DNA from: Spirulina subsalsa PCC 9445
GTDB taxonomy: Bacteria > Cyanobacteriota > Cyanobacteriia > Cyanobacteriales > Spirulinaceae
Assembly (NCBI RefSeq): GCF_000314005.1
Contig: NZ_JH980292.1
Location: forward strand, 1,371,994-1,435,993
Direction: 5' to 3'
DNA: 64,000 nt
Shown here: in pieces, positions 34,706-43,798 of the stretch
Layout of the letters: each line of letters begins with the position of its first letter
How positions within the stretch are numbered: position 1 is the first letter of the stretch
Program-made: the position numbers and the translations under genes
The notes under the pieces: model-generated
The model's input: only the letters and a program-made list of their open reading frames with translations
Databases searched by the model: none
What the model was told of the DNA's origin: nothing

Positions 34706-35965
34706 ATGATGCAACCCGTTCAACGCACCACCCTGTCTAATGGAATTACGGTGCTAACCGTTGAGAATCGAGCCACTGATATTATTGCCGCTCGTTTATT
34801 TTTCCGTGCCGGAGGGCGCTGGGAACCCCTCGAACAGTCGGGGATGTCCCACCTGCTGGCCGTCTTGTTAACCAAAGGCACCCACACCCTTAATTCCGCC
34901 GAAATTGCCGAAAAAGTCGAATCCATCGGGGCTAGCTTAGGCGCTGACGCGTCCGCCGATTATTTTGTGATGAGTTTAAAAACCGTCACCGCCGACTTTG
35001 GGGAAATTTTAGACCTTGCGGCCGAACTTTTGCGATCGCCCAGTTTCCCCCCCAACGAATTTGAACTAGAGCAAAACCTCACCCTCCAAAGCATTCACTC
35101 CCAAAAAGAACGCCCCTTTAACCTGGCCTTCCAGCAACTGCGCAGCGCCATGTATCCCCAGCATCCCTACGGCGTTTCCATCCTAGGCACAGAAGAAACC
35201 GTCAGCCAACTCACCCCCGCCCACCTGCACCAGTACCATAACACCTATTTTCGCCCCGATAATCTCATCGTCAGCCTTTCCGGCTGCATTGACCACGAAG
35301 AAGCCATTACCCTAATTGAACAAACCCTCGGCGACTGGCAAGCCCCCTCCCACCCCCTCCCCACCCTAGAACTCCCCCCCCTGTCGAGTCACCCCCAAAT
35401 CGACAAACTCCCCCAAGATAGCCAACAATCCATCATCATGTTGGGCTACCTCGGCCCTTCAGTGTACAAACGGGAAGACTACGCCGCCCTGAAACTGCTC
35501 AACACCTACCTCGGAAACGGTTTATCCAGTCGTCTTTTTGTGGAATTGCGGGAAAAACGGGGATTAGCCTATGATGTTTCCGCCTTTTATCCCACCCGCT
35601 TGGAACCCTCCCAATTTGTGGTTTATATGGGAACCGCCCCCGATAATACCCCCGTCGCCATTGCCGGATTGGAACAAGAAGTTAAACTACTCTGGGAAGC
35701 CCCCCTCGCAGAAGAAGAACTTCAGTCCGCCAAGAATAAACTTTTAGGACAATATGCCCTCGGCAAACAAACCAACGCCGAAATCGCCCAGATATTAGGC
35801 TGGTATGAAACCATTTCCGTAGGCATTGAATTTGACGAGGACTTTCAGGCAGCCGTTCAGGACATCACCCCCCAACAAGCCCAAAACGTCGCCCAGCGTT
35901 ATCTCGGCACAGACCCCTATATTTCCCTCGTCGGACCGGCTCAAGCGTTAGAATTAGCGAGTTAA
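34706..35965 (+). CDS. M16 family protein lacking the zinc motif (non-catalytic partner)
   Basis: This 419-residue protein has the M16 fold (NGITVLTVENRATDIIAARLFFRAG, SVYKREDYAALKLLNTYLGNG, RLFVELREKRGLAYDVSA). Where active members have HXXEH it reads SHLLAVLLTKG, so it cannot bind zinc in the usual way. It retains the substrate-binding YDVSAF region. It is cotranscribed with the active paralogue upstream and most likely forms a dimer with it, providing half of the substrate chamber. Confidence 0.9.
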   Translation: MMQPVQRTTLSNGITVLTVENRATDIIAARLFFRAGGRWEPLEQSGMSHLLAVLLTKGTHTLNSAEIAEKVESIGASLGADASADYFVMSLKTVTADFGEILDLAAELLRSPSFPPNEFELEQNLTLQSIHSQKERPFNLAFQQLRSAMYPQHPYGVSILGTEETVSQLTPAHLHQYHNTYFRPDNLIVSLSGCIDHEEAITLIEQTLGDWQAPSHPLPTLELPPLSSHPQIDKLPQDSQQSIIMLGYLGPSVYKREDYAALKLLNTYLGNGLSSRLFVELREKRGLAYDVSAFYPTRLEPSQFVVYMGTAPDNTPVAIAGLEQEVKLLWEAPLAEEELQSAKNKLLGQYALGKQTNAEIAQILGWYETISVGIEFDEDFQAAVQDITPQQAQNVAQRYLGTDPYISLVGPAQALELAS

Positions 35966-36024
35966 TCCTACATCGTTAAGGGTGAAGGGCTAACCTGTTG
36001 ACTGAAAATGGGGGGGTTTAATAG

Positions 36025-37776
36025 ATGTTACTGTCGCTAAGGATTGAAAACTTTGCGCTAATTGATCAACTAGAGATAGAGTTCGGCACTGGCTTAAATG
36101 TGTTGACGGGGGAAACCGGGGCGGGCAAGTCGATTATTCTCGATGCTATTGATGTGGTGTTGGGGGGAAAAGTCAGTAGTCGCTTGTTGCGCACAGGGAG
36201 TCAACGGGCGCTAGTGGAGGCCACCTTTAGCTTAACGGAGAGTTTAGCCCATTGGTTAAAGGAACAGGAGATTGAACTATTAGAAGAGGAAACCTTAGTC
36301 TGTAGTCGGGAAATGTCAGCGAAATTAGCCCATTTTCGCTCCCGTTCCCGGATTAATGGGGTGTTAGTGAATCGGAAAATTGTTCAGCAACTGCGCGATC
36401 GCCTAGTGGAAATTACCGCCCAAGGGCAAACCGTAGAACTCCTAGTTGCTCAACGCCAACGGGACTTATTAGACCTCTACGGCGGCGTAGCCCTACAAAG
36501 GAGTCGTGAAGAGGTCAAAGCCGCTTACGAGGCGTATAAAGCCACACAGCAGGCACTGGAGCAACGTCGGCAGTCAGAACAGGAACGGTTACAACGACTG
36601 GACTGGTTAAATTATCAGTTGCAAGAGTTGGAGGGGGCAGAGTTAAACGATCCCGACGAATTAACCGAATTAGAACAAGAACGCGATCGCCTGTCCCATG
36701 TCGTAGACCTGCAAAACCTTAGCTATCAAGTCTATCAACTCCTCTACCAAAACGACCAAGAGGGGGTAGCGGTAGCCGATTTACTCGCCGAAGTGGACAA
36801 TCACCTGCAAGCGATGGTGAGTTATGATGGGCAACTCACCCCCGTCTTAGAAATGGTACAGGGTGCGATCGCCCAAGTCATAGAAGCCGGACAGCAAATC
36901 AATCATTATGGCGATCGCCTCGAAGCCGATCCCCAACGCTTAGAAGAAGTCGGGGAGCGCATTCAAACCCTGAAACAAATCTGCCGCAAATATGGCCCCG
37001 AATTAAGTCATGCGATCGCCCATCGGGATCACCTGCAAAACGAACTCGCCCAACTTACCACCGCAGAACAATCCCTCGAACACCTCACCGCCCGCTACGA
37101 AGCCGCAGAAGCCACCCTAATCCGCCTCTGCGCCCTCCTCACCCAAAAACGCCAACAAGCCGCCCAAGACCTCGAAAATCAACTGATCCGAGAACTTAAA
37201 CCCTTGGCAATGGAGAAAGTGCGCTTTGAATGTCGCCTCACCCCCACCCATCCCACCTCCCAAGGCATGGATCAAGTGACCTACTACTTTAGTCCCAACC
37301 CCGGCGAACCCCTACAACCCCTTTCAAGTACGGCCTCCGGGGGGGAAATGAGCCGTTTTCTCTTAGCCTTAAAAGCCTGTTTCTCCCAAACCGCCTCCGA
37401 GACAAGTCAGAAAACCTTGATATTCGATGAAATCGACGCTGGAGTATCGGGGAAAGTAGCTCAGGCGATCGCCGAAAAACTGCACCAACTCAGCCGCCCC
37501 CATCAAATCCTCTGTGTCACCCATCAACCCCTGATTGCCGCCCTCGCCGATCATCATTTCCGCGTCGATAAACAAGTGATTGAACAGCAAGAAACCCACC
37601 CCGACACCATCCCTAACACCTTGCGCACCGTCGTCCGTATCACCTCCCTTGACCATAGCGACAGTCGCACCGCCGAACTCGCCCAACTCACCGGGGGAGA
37701 TTCTGCCGGAGAGGCGATCGCCTTTGCCCAGTCCCTCCTCGCCCAAGCCGCCGCCCGACTAGACAAAAGAGGCTAA
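36025..37776 (+). CDS. recN: DNA repair ATPase RecN
   Basis: The 583-residue SMC-like ATPase has Walker A GETGAGKS at 29-36 and a coiled-coil middle (about 165-370). A signature STASGGEMSRFLLAL is followed by Walker B TLIFDEIDAGVSG near 470. RecN binds DNA ends and helps hold broken chromosomes for RecA-mediated repair. It follows the M16 pair on the same strand but 59 bp away, so cotranscription is possible but not certain. Confidence 0.95.
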   Translation: MLLSLRIENFALIDQLEIEFGTGLNVLTGETGAGKSIILDAIDVVLGGKVSSRLLRTGSQRALVEATFSLTESLAHWLKEQEIELLEEETLVCSREMSAKLAHFRSRSRINGVLVNRKIVQQLRDRLVEITAQGQTVELLVAQRQRDLLDLYGGVALQRSREEVKAAYEAYKATQQALEQRRQSEQERLQRLDWLNYQLQELEGAELNDPDELTELEQERDRLSHVVDLQNLSYQVYQLLYQNDQEGVAVADLLAEVDNHLQAMVSYDGQLTPVLEMVQGAIAQVIEAGQQINHYGDRLEADPQRLEEVGERIQTLKQICRKYGPELSHAIAHRDHLQNELAQLTTAEQSLEHLTARYEAAEATLIRLCALLTQKRQQAAQDLENQLIRELKPLAMEKVRFECRLTPTHPTSQGMDQVTYYFSPNPGEPLQPLSSTASGGEMSRFLLALKACFSQTASETSQKTLIFDEIDAGVSGKVAQAIAEKLHQLSRPHQILCVTHQPLIAALADHHFRVDKQVIEQQETHPDTIPNTLRTVVRITSLDHSDSRTAELAQLTGGDSAGEAIAFAQSLLAQAAARLDKRG

Positions 37777-37998
37777 AATGTCTAGTGACACTCCCGGCTA
37801 TCACAGCACAGGGATTCTTCACTCAACGAATCAGCGAAGGACAGGGCTTTAAACTCAGGTTTTTGGTAAACTTATCACCATCAGAATCAAAAGCCCGACC
37901 CTTGAGTTAGGCTAACGGGAGTCCGATGGCTACACCAAGCCCCCTTAACTCTCATCTCTCATCCGCTAAGACCCCTGTCCTCCAATTTGTGAAGAGAA

Positions 37999-40881
37999 AT
38001 GACTGCTGCATCTCCTGACCCCAACCAACCCCAATCCCATGACCCGAATCAGGTTTCCAATCGCCATCCTGATCACACTCCCGCAGCAGGTACATCTACG
38101 GGAGAATCGGTTAATCCTGAAATCCTACACGACCAGCACTCCTCTTCTCATCCCAGCACAAACCGCAAATTTCAGCCCACCGGACCCACCATTGATATTG
38201 ACGTAACCCCAGAAGAAGAACCAGCCCCCGCTAGCCAAACCTCTAAATTTGACAGGTCAATTCAGAATAATAGCACCACCATTGATATTAACCCCACCCC
38301 AGACCCTAACACCCCCGAGAACAGCCCCCCCAGCAACGGCAATGGGTCATCCTCTGCCCTAGTTGCCGCTCAAGGCACCTTCTCCAACTTCCTCGCCCCC
38401 CTGAATAAAGAAACCTTCCAAAAGGTGGTGATGGATGTTGAAGAAAAACTTAAGGTCGTCAATCAAACCCTCTCCCTCCTCGACAGCGTATTAGATAGCG
38501 AAGGGTTTGATGCCATCCTGGACGAAATGTTGCGCTCCATCACCCTCAAAACCGGGGAACTCCTCGGAGCCGACCGCACCACCATCTACCTCCTAGATGA
38601 TGATCAAGATGAACTCTGGTCGATTGTCGCCAAAGGAGACGACGGAAAACCCATTGAAATCCGGATTCCCGTCGGAAAAGGCATTGCCGGGGAAGTTGCC
38701 CAATTGCGGGAAGTGATCAATATCCCCTACGATTTTTATGATGATCCCCGCTCGGTCGCCGCCAAGGAATTTGACAAGCGCAACAACTACCGGACTTATA
38801 GTATGTTAGCCCTGCCCCTTCTAACCGACGAAGGGGAACTGGTCGCCGTGGTGCAACTGATTAATAAACTAGAACCCGATCATGCTCCCACCGCCGATCT
38901 AGAACATCGGATCTCCCATACAGGATTTACAGAGAATGACCTAGAAGTATTTGCCAACTTTGCCCCCTCCATCCGCTTAATTCTAGAATCTTCCCGCTCC
39001 TTCTATAAAGCTACCCAAAAACAACGGGCGGCCAATGCGTTGATTGAAGCCACCAACTCCCTCAGTCGGGGCAATTTAGACCTAGACACCACCCTACGGA
39101 CGGTGATGGATGCGGCGAAAAAACTCATGAACGCTGACCGTAGCACCCTCTGGCTCATTGACCGCGAGAAAAACGACATCTGGACGAAAATTCCCCTTGA
39201 TAACGGCACCCTGCTAGAAATTCGGATTCCCATTGGTGTGGGGTATGCTGGACGAGTGGCAGAAACCGGGGAAGTTCTCAATATTGGTTTTGACCTCTAC
39301 AATCATCCGGAGTCGGAAAAATCCAAGGAAACGGATCAAAGAACAGGATATCGGACTTGTAGCTTGCTTTGTATGCCCGTTTATAACTCCGATGGCGAGT
39401 TAATCGGGGTGACGCAGTTAATCAACAAAATTAAACAAGGGGATTATCCCCCTTATAATTCCGAAGATTGGCCAGAACCTCCCGAACGCTGGAAAGCGAG
39501 TTTTAACCGCAGTGATCAGGAGTTCATGAAGGCCTTTAATATTCAGGCCGGGGTGGCGTTACAAAATGCGACCTTATTTGCCCGAGTGCAGCAACAAGAG
39601 CAAATGCAGCGCGATATTTTGCGCAGCTTAACTAATGGTGTGATTTCCACGGATAAAAATGGGGTGATTATTGCGGCCAATGAAAAAGCGCGGGAATTGT
39701 TAGGGTTTGATGATAGAAACCCCCTCGAAGGAAAGCCTATGAATGCCTTAGTGGAGATTAAAGGTAAAGATGTTGTTGAGAAGGGAGAGGTGGCCAAAAA
39801 AGGCGAGTTTTCTGAGTGGTTTAACCGGGCTTTACATCCGAAAGATGATAAAGATCGAGAACAGTACTATCCCGATCAAACCATTATTTCGGCGGCCGGA
39901 GAGGAACATTCTGTTAATCTTTCTATTAACTCGATTAGTGATGCCGCCGATGAAGATAATGTCTATGGCGCGTTGGTGGTCATGGATGATATTAGTGATG
40001 AAAAGCGGCTAAAAAGCACGATGTACCGCTATATGAACCAAGAATTAGCGGAACAGTTATTAGAAAAAGGGGAATTAGAACTCGGGGGAGAACGCCGGGA
40101 AGTGTCGGTTTTATTCTCAGATATTCGCAGCTACACCACATTAACGGAAAAATTGCAAGCTGAAGAAGTGGTCAGTATGCTGAATGAATATTTTGAGTCC
40201 ATGGTTGAGGCCATTTTTGCCCATAAAGGAATTCTGGATAAGTATATTGGGGATGCCATCATGGCGGTATTTGGGACACCGTTCCCGTTACAAGATCATG
40301 CTTGGAAAGCGGTTCAAAGTTCCTTGGATATGCGCTATCGTTTGGCAGATTTTAATGAAAAACGAGTGGCAGAACGGAAAGATCCCATTCGGATTGGGAT
40401 CGGGATTAATTCTGACTATGTGATTAGTGGAAATATTGGTTCTAGTAAACGGATGGAGTTTACAGCGATTGGGGATGGGGTGAATTTGAGTTCCCGGTTA
40501 GAAGGGGCGAGTAAACAATATGGTTGCGACATTGTAATTAGTGAAAATACCTTTAAACAATGTTCAGATAAGGTGATTGTGCGGGAGTTAGATTGTATTC
40601 GGGTGAAGGGGAAAACTACACCTGTGGGGGTTTATGAGTTGGTGGAACAGGTGAATGCTAAATTACCCTATGAGAAGGAACAAACCATTGAGTTATATAA
40701 CCGGGGACGGGAACTTTATTTGAAGCGCAATTTTGCCCTCGCCCTAGGTCATTTTGCCACAATTTTAGAGGTGAATGGAGGAGATAAGGCGGCGGGTTTA
40801 CATATTGAACGCTGTCGCCATTTCTTGGAAGTTCCCCCAGATGATGATTGGGATGGGGTGTTTACCATGACGACTAAATAA
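37999..40881 (+). CDS. Class III adenylate cyclase with GAF-GAF-PAS input (CyaB type)
   Basis: The first 130 of 960 residues are Pro/Ser/Thr-rich and contain two TIDI repeats. GAF-A (about 175-330) and GAF-B (about 355-525) each keep the NK...F...D motif linked to cyclic nucleotide binding. A PAS domain lies at 535-665 and the cyclase at 700-885. Catalytic metal residues are Asp708 (LFSDIR) and Asp752 (YIGDAIM). Lys748 and Thr822 (EFTAIGD) specify ATP, and Arg833 stabilises the transition state. This matches Anabaena CyaB1/CyaB2, in which GAF domains bind cAMP and activate the enzyme. A short helical tail follows. Confidence 0.92.
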   Translation: MTAASPDPNQPQSHDPNQVSNRHPDHTPAAGTSTGESVNPEILHDQHSSSHPSTNRKFQPTGPTIDIDVTPEEEPAPASQTSKFDRSIQNNSTTIDINPTPDPNTPENSPPSNGNGSSSALVAAQGTFSNFLAPLNKETFQKVVMDVEEKLKVVNQTLSLLDSVLDSEGFDAILDEMLRSITLKTGELLGADRTTIYLLDDDQDELWSIVAKGDDGKPIEIRIPVGKGIAGEVAQLREVINIPYDFYDDPRSVAAKEFDKRNNYRTYSMLALPLLTDEGELVAVVQLINKLEPDHAPTADLEHRISHTGFTENDLEVFANFAPSIRLILESSRSFYKATQKQRAANALIEATNSLSRGNLDLDTTLRTVMDAAKKLMNADRSTLWLIDREKNDIWTKIPLDNGTLLEIRIPIGVGYAGRVAETGEVLNIGFDLYNHPESEKSKETDQRTGYRTCSLLCMPVYNSDGELIGVTQLINKIKQGDYPPYNSEDWPEPPERWKASFNRSDQEFMKAFNIQAGVALQNATLFARVQQQEQMQRDILRSLTNGVISTDKNGVIIAANEKARELLGFDDRNPLEGKPMNALVEIKGKDVVEKGEVAKKGEFSEWFNRALHPKDDKDREQYYPDQTIISAAGEEHSVNLSINSISDAADEDNVYGALVVMDDISDEKRLKSTMYRYMNQELAEQLLEKGELELGGERREVSVLFSDIRSYTTLTEKLQAEEVVSMLNEYFESMVEAIFAHKGILDKYIGDAIMAVFGTPFPLQDHAWKAVQSSLDMRYRLADFNEKRVAERKDPIRIGIGINSDYVISGNIGSSKRMEFTAIGDGVNLSSRLEGASKQYGCDIVISENTFKQCSDKVIVRELDCIRVKGKTTPVGVYELVEQVNAKLPYEKEQTIELYNRGRELYLKRNFALALGHFATILEVNGGDKAAGLHIERCRHFLEVPPDDDWDGVFTMTTK

Positions 40882-40919
40882 TTTTGCTATAGTTTGGGGC
40901 AATTGCACTATATGAAGCT

Positions 40920-40951
40920 CTCCCCACCTGTGAGGGTGGGAGGTGGGGGAG
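40920..40951 (+). terminator. Hairpin after the cyclase gene
   Basis: CTCCCCACCT pairs with AGGTGGGGGAG across an 11-nt loop about 40 bp past the stop. The following sequence is not strongly T-rich, so efficiency is uncertain. Confidence 0.6.
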
Positions 40952-41108
40952 TGTGTCGCTATTTTTGTTCAACTCATTTGTGATTAGATCCGGAGTTTGG
41001 GGTCTAAGATTTGAGATAAGATCAGCTAGGGTTGGTCAAGTCCGCTTTTTGTGTGTAGCACCAAAGCCTACAATAGAGTTTGCCTTTCAGACTTAGGAGG
41101 AGAAATCC

Positions 41109-41549
41109 ATGGAAGAATCCAACGTAAAAACCGCCGACACCACACAAACCCCTGATATCAAGACGGAACCCTCTGGTGCGATCTCGACAACCCCCTCGGC
41201 CACTCCCCCCCTGAGTGATCAGCCTTGGCAGGAATGGTTAGAGCCTGTTTTAGAGTTTTTAGCCAAGTTACCGGACTACTTGGGTAAGTTTTTCTCAGAC
41301 TATAAGCAACCCCTGATTACGGTGGGTTTGATTGTGGCGGGTATTATTTCGGTGAAATTAACCCTCGCGCTGTTGTCTGCTATTAATGATGTCCCCCTGT
41401 TGGCTCCCATTTTTGAATTAGTGGGGATTGGATACACGGCTTGGTTTGTGTATCGGTATCTGTTGCAGTCCTCCACTCGTTCTGAGTTACTCACGGAATT
41501 TAATACGCTCAAATCTGAGATTTTAGGAACTGGCTCTAAAGAGGGTTAA
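41109..41549 (+). CDS. curT: CAAD-domain membrane protein, CurT (CURT1-like)
   Basis: The 146-residue protein has a disordered acidic N-terminus. An amphipathic helix (WLEPVLEFLAKLPDYLGKFF) is followed by two membrane helices: about 72-95, with PLITVGLIVAGIISVKLTLALL, and about 100-122, with LAPIFELVGIGYTAWFVYRYLL. A second amphipathic helix closes it. This is the CURT1/CAAD layout. CurT shapes thylakoid membranes and their contact zones in Synechocystis. AGGAGG lies 8 bp before ATG, suggesting strong translation. A good terminator follows. Confidence 0.88.
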   Translation: MEESNVKTADTTQTPDIKTEPSGAISTTPSATPPLSDQPWQEWLEPVLEFLAKLPDYLGKFFSDYKQPLITVGLIVAGIISVKLTLALLSAINDVPLLAPIFELVGIGYTAWFVYRYLLQSSTRSELLTEFNTLKSEILGTGSKEG

Positions 41550-41594
41550 TCTCTAGGGTTTGGGAACTGATTGAGTGATTTTTGAGTGCATGAG

Positions 41595-41624
41595 GGTGAT
41601 GGGTGTTAACTCATCGCCTTTTTT
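41595..41624 (+). terminator. Rho-independent terminator of the CurT gene
   Basis: GGTGATGGGT pairs with ACTCATCGCC over the loop GTTA and is followed by TTTTTT. Confidence 0.85.
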
Positions 41625-41700
41625 CGTTTCTGGAATAGGGAATGGGGGGGAGCAGGAGAGCAGGGGAGAGGAGGAGAGGAGGAATTAAGACTTATTACCT

Positions 41701-41856
41701 AGGGTCTGCTGAATAACACGCCTATGCTAGGCTCAACAAGGGAACAGGGAACTCTTAACAGGGAACAGATCATCTAAAACTGGCACGATTGCCTATTCCC
41801 GACTCCCGACTCCCGACTCCCGATTCCCCAACTCTCGGACTTATTCAGCAAGCCCT
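41701..41856. mobile_element. MITE-like element with inverted ends and 4-bp duplication (copy 2)
   Basis: It starts AGGGTCTGCTGAATAA and ends, inverted, AGGGCTTGCTGAATAA. ACCT flanks both ends directly. The interior shares no clear sequence with copy 1 near 13.4 kb, but it too holds heptamer runs (GGGAACA, CCCGACT). There is no reading frame. Confidence 0.68.
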
Positions 41857-41868
41857 ACCTATTCCTTA

Positions 41869-43056
41869 TTACCTATTCCCGACTCCCGATTCTCCTCTTA
41901 ATTCTTGGGCGATTTGGTAAGTTTTAGTCCACTCGGACATAACTTGAGATTTTTTGAGCTTGAGGGTTTTGGCGATCGCATCAATCACCTGACCTTCCTT
42001 TAACTGACCGAGGATGTCTTGTTGCAGAGGAGTCAGACCTTGCCAAAACTGCTCCCATTGGGTGGGAGTTAAGCCTAGATTATGCTCCTTGAGGGAAATT
42101 TGTAGCCAATTGGCCACTAATTCGGGCCGACTCTTGAGGGCGAAGATTTTTACGGCATGGTAACTGACCTTTTCCCGGAGACGGTAAACCTGTTTGACGG
42201 GGAGATTTAACTGTTGGGCGATCGCATCTTGAGAACAGCCTTGTAGATACAACCGTAGCCAAGACACCGCCAGAGGTTCGACTTTTTCCCGTAAATACTG
42301 CTCAAACTCATCCTGTACCGTCTGACGCAGTAATTGCTGCTCTTCCCAGTCCTGTTGTTCTTGATAGCTTGTCACTGCTTCCGTATCCAACAGACTCACC
42401 GGAGAATCGGTTTCATCTACGGCAATTTCTTCAGAGATCATTTTAATCCGTTCGCTTTGGGGAATCTGAGTCATGCCCCCCCGTTGAGAACGTCGGAGAT
42501 AATTGACAAAACGATAGACCAATAGGGGCTGATTGCGAATGGGACGCATACAGTATTCCTCAACGGAGGTTAGAAGTAATGTGTTGCGTAAAACCTTATC
42601 CTCAGTACATTCTCCAATCCAAGCGATCGCCGATTGAATATAGCGATCGCTGTTTAACATTTCCTGAATCACCTCTTGTAACACATCCGCCACCGCCCGC
42701 TTGCGATCGCGACTTAACGCCACCCAAGTCCGGATCTTATTACGCAGCACCACCAAAGACCCCAAACGATTGATCAAATTGCCATAGGCCCGACTCGGTG
42801 GCACCCCTAAATAACGTTGCTGCAAAATACGGTAGCGATACTCCATTGCCTGTTTCGCAATCTGTTCCTGCCGAGCATCCAACCCTTCCCAGCGCGTCAA
42901 ATCCTCACCCAACAACCAACGAACAATACTGTTTCGGCGAGTTTCACTCAGATCCGGACAATCCACCCTTAAATACTGATCCCACGTCTGCTGGAGTTCC
43001 TCGACTAATCCATTCATGCTCTTTCTTTCCTTTAACCCCTGCTGGACAGTTTGCAT
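41869..43056 (-). CDS. HetZ-related protein with repeat-encoded tail
   Basis: This 395-residue cytoplasmic protein starts at an ATG preceded by AAGGGAG (a TTG six codons upstream is less likely). Its conserved core (NLINRLGSLVVLRNKIRTWV, then LSRDRKRAVADVLQE, and PLLVYRFVNYLRRSQRGGMT) matches what I recall of HetZ-related regulators of filamentous cyanobacteria. The second half has sigma-region-4-like helices (CSQDAIAQQLNLPVKQVYRLR), consistent with DNA binding. The last seven residues, ESGVGNR, are translated from GGGAGTC-type heptamers next to MITE copy 2. HetZ itself controls early heterocyst patterning, but this paralogue's role is unknown. Confidence 0.65.
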   Translation of the reverse strand: MQTVQQGLKERKSMNGLVEELQQTWDQYLRVDCPDLSETRRNSIVRWLLGEDLTRWEGLDARQEQIAKQAMEYRYRILQQRYLGVPPSRAYGNLINRLGSLVVLRNKIRTWVALSRDRKRAVADVLQEVIQEMLNSDRYIQSAIAWIGECTEDKVLRNTLLLTSVEEYCMRPIRNQPLLVYRFVNYLRRSQRGGMTQIPQSERIKMISEEIAVDETDSPVSLLDTEAVTSYQEQQDWEEQQLLRQTVQDEFEQYLREKVEPLAVSWLRLYLQGCSQDAIAQQLNLPVKQVYRLREKVSYHAVKIFALKSRPELVANWLQISLKEHNLGLTPTQWEQFWQGLTPLQQDILGQLKEGQVIDAIAKTLKLKKSQVMSEWTKTYQIAQELRGESGVGNR

Positions 43057-43290
43057 CACAATCTCCCTTGGCAAAGCGAAACATTAACTATGCTCATTTC
43101 ATCATCTTAGGCCAAGGATCTCAGTGATCTTTCCAACCTCAACCCACCCATAATCATCACCCCTTCCACCAGAAATCATCACACAGCTAACCTGATATAT
43201 CTCTCCCCCATCCCCCTATTTTGATCTCCCCTCTCCTGTGTTGAAGATCACAAAGCAGACAGTCCATGCCCCCCGTCTTGTTCCCCCCTT

Positions 43291-43535
43291 CTTGTTCCCC
43301 CCTTCCAAAGGGGGGCTAGGGGGGATAAGTCCATTGAATGGGGGGCTAGGGGGGATACCTTAACTCAGTGAGAATCGGTTAGCTTTTCCCTTCGTTGAGT
43401 GGAATCCCCCTAAATCCCCCTTCTAAAGGGGGACTTCCGTATTTCCCCCCCCGTCTTGTTCCCCCCATATTTCCCCCCCTTCCAAAGGGGGGCTAGGGGG
43501 GATAAGTCCATTGAATGGGGGGCTAGGGGGGATAA
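43291..43535. repeat. Purine-rich palindromic repeats upstream of porin 1
   Basis: Two near-identical copies of a unit with CCTTCCAAAGGGGGGCTAGG, then AAGTCCATTGAATGGGGGGC, lie about 170 bp apart, with an inverted variant (CCCCCTTCTAAAGGGGGA) between them. They occupy much of the 720-bp gap before the first porin gene. Confidence 0.75.
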
Positions 43536-43798
43536 ATTTTGACAACTTATTCTGAATAATTGCCCATTGACTTGACAGAACCTACAAGAGTCATTACCAT
43601 CGTGTCCAAGAATATTTCAAGTTTCATCCCCAAAAGTTTCCCATTCGCCTAAAATTTCGTTAGACTCGAATGGGAAAAGTGAACTGGAACTTTGTCTCTC
43701 TAGTCAGACAGGTACGTCTAGAGTAACCTGAGCGGTTAGGATTACAGCACTCGAAAGTTCATTTTTTCGTGTTCCCTGGTTAAGTGTGAGGAAGATTG

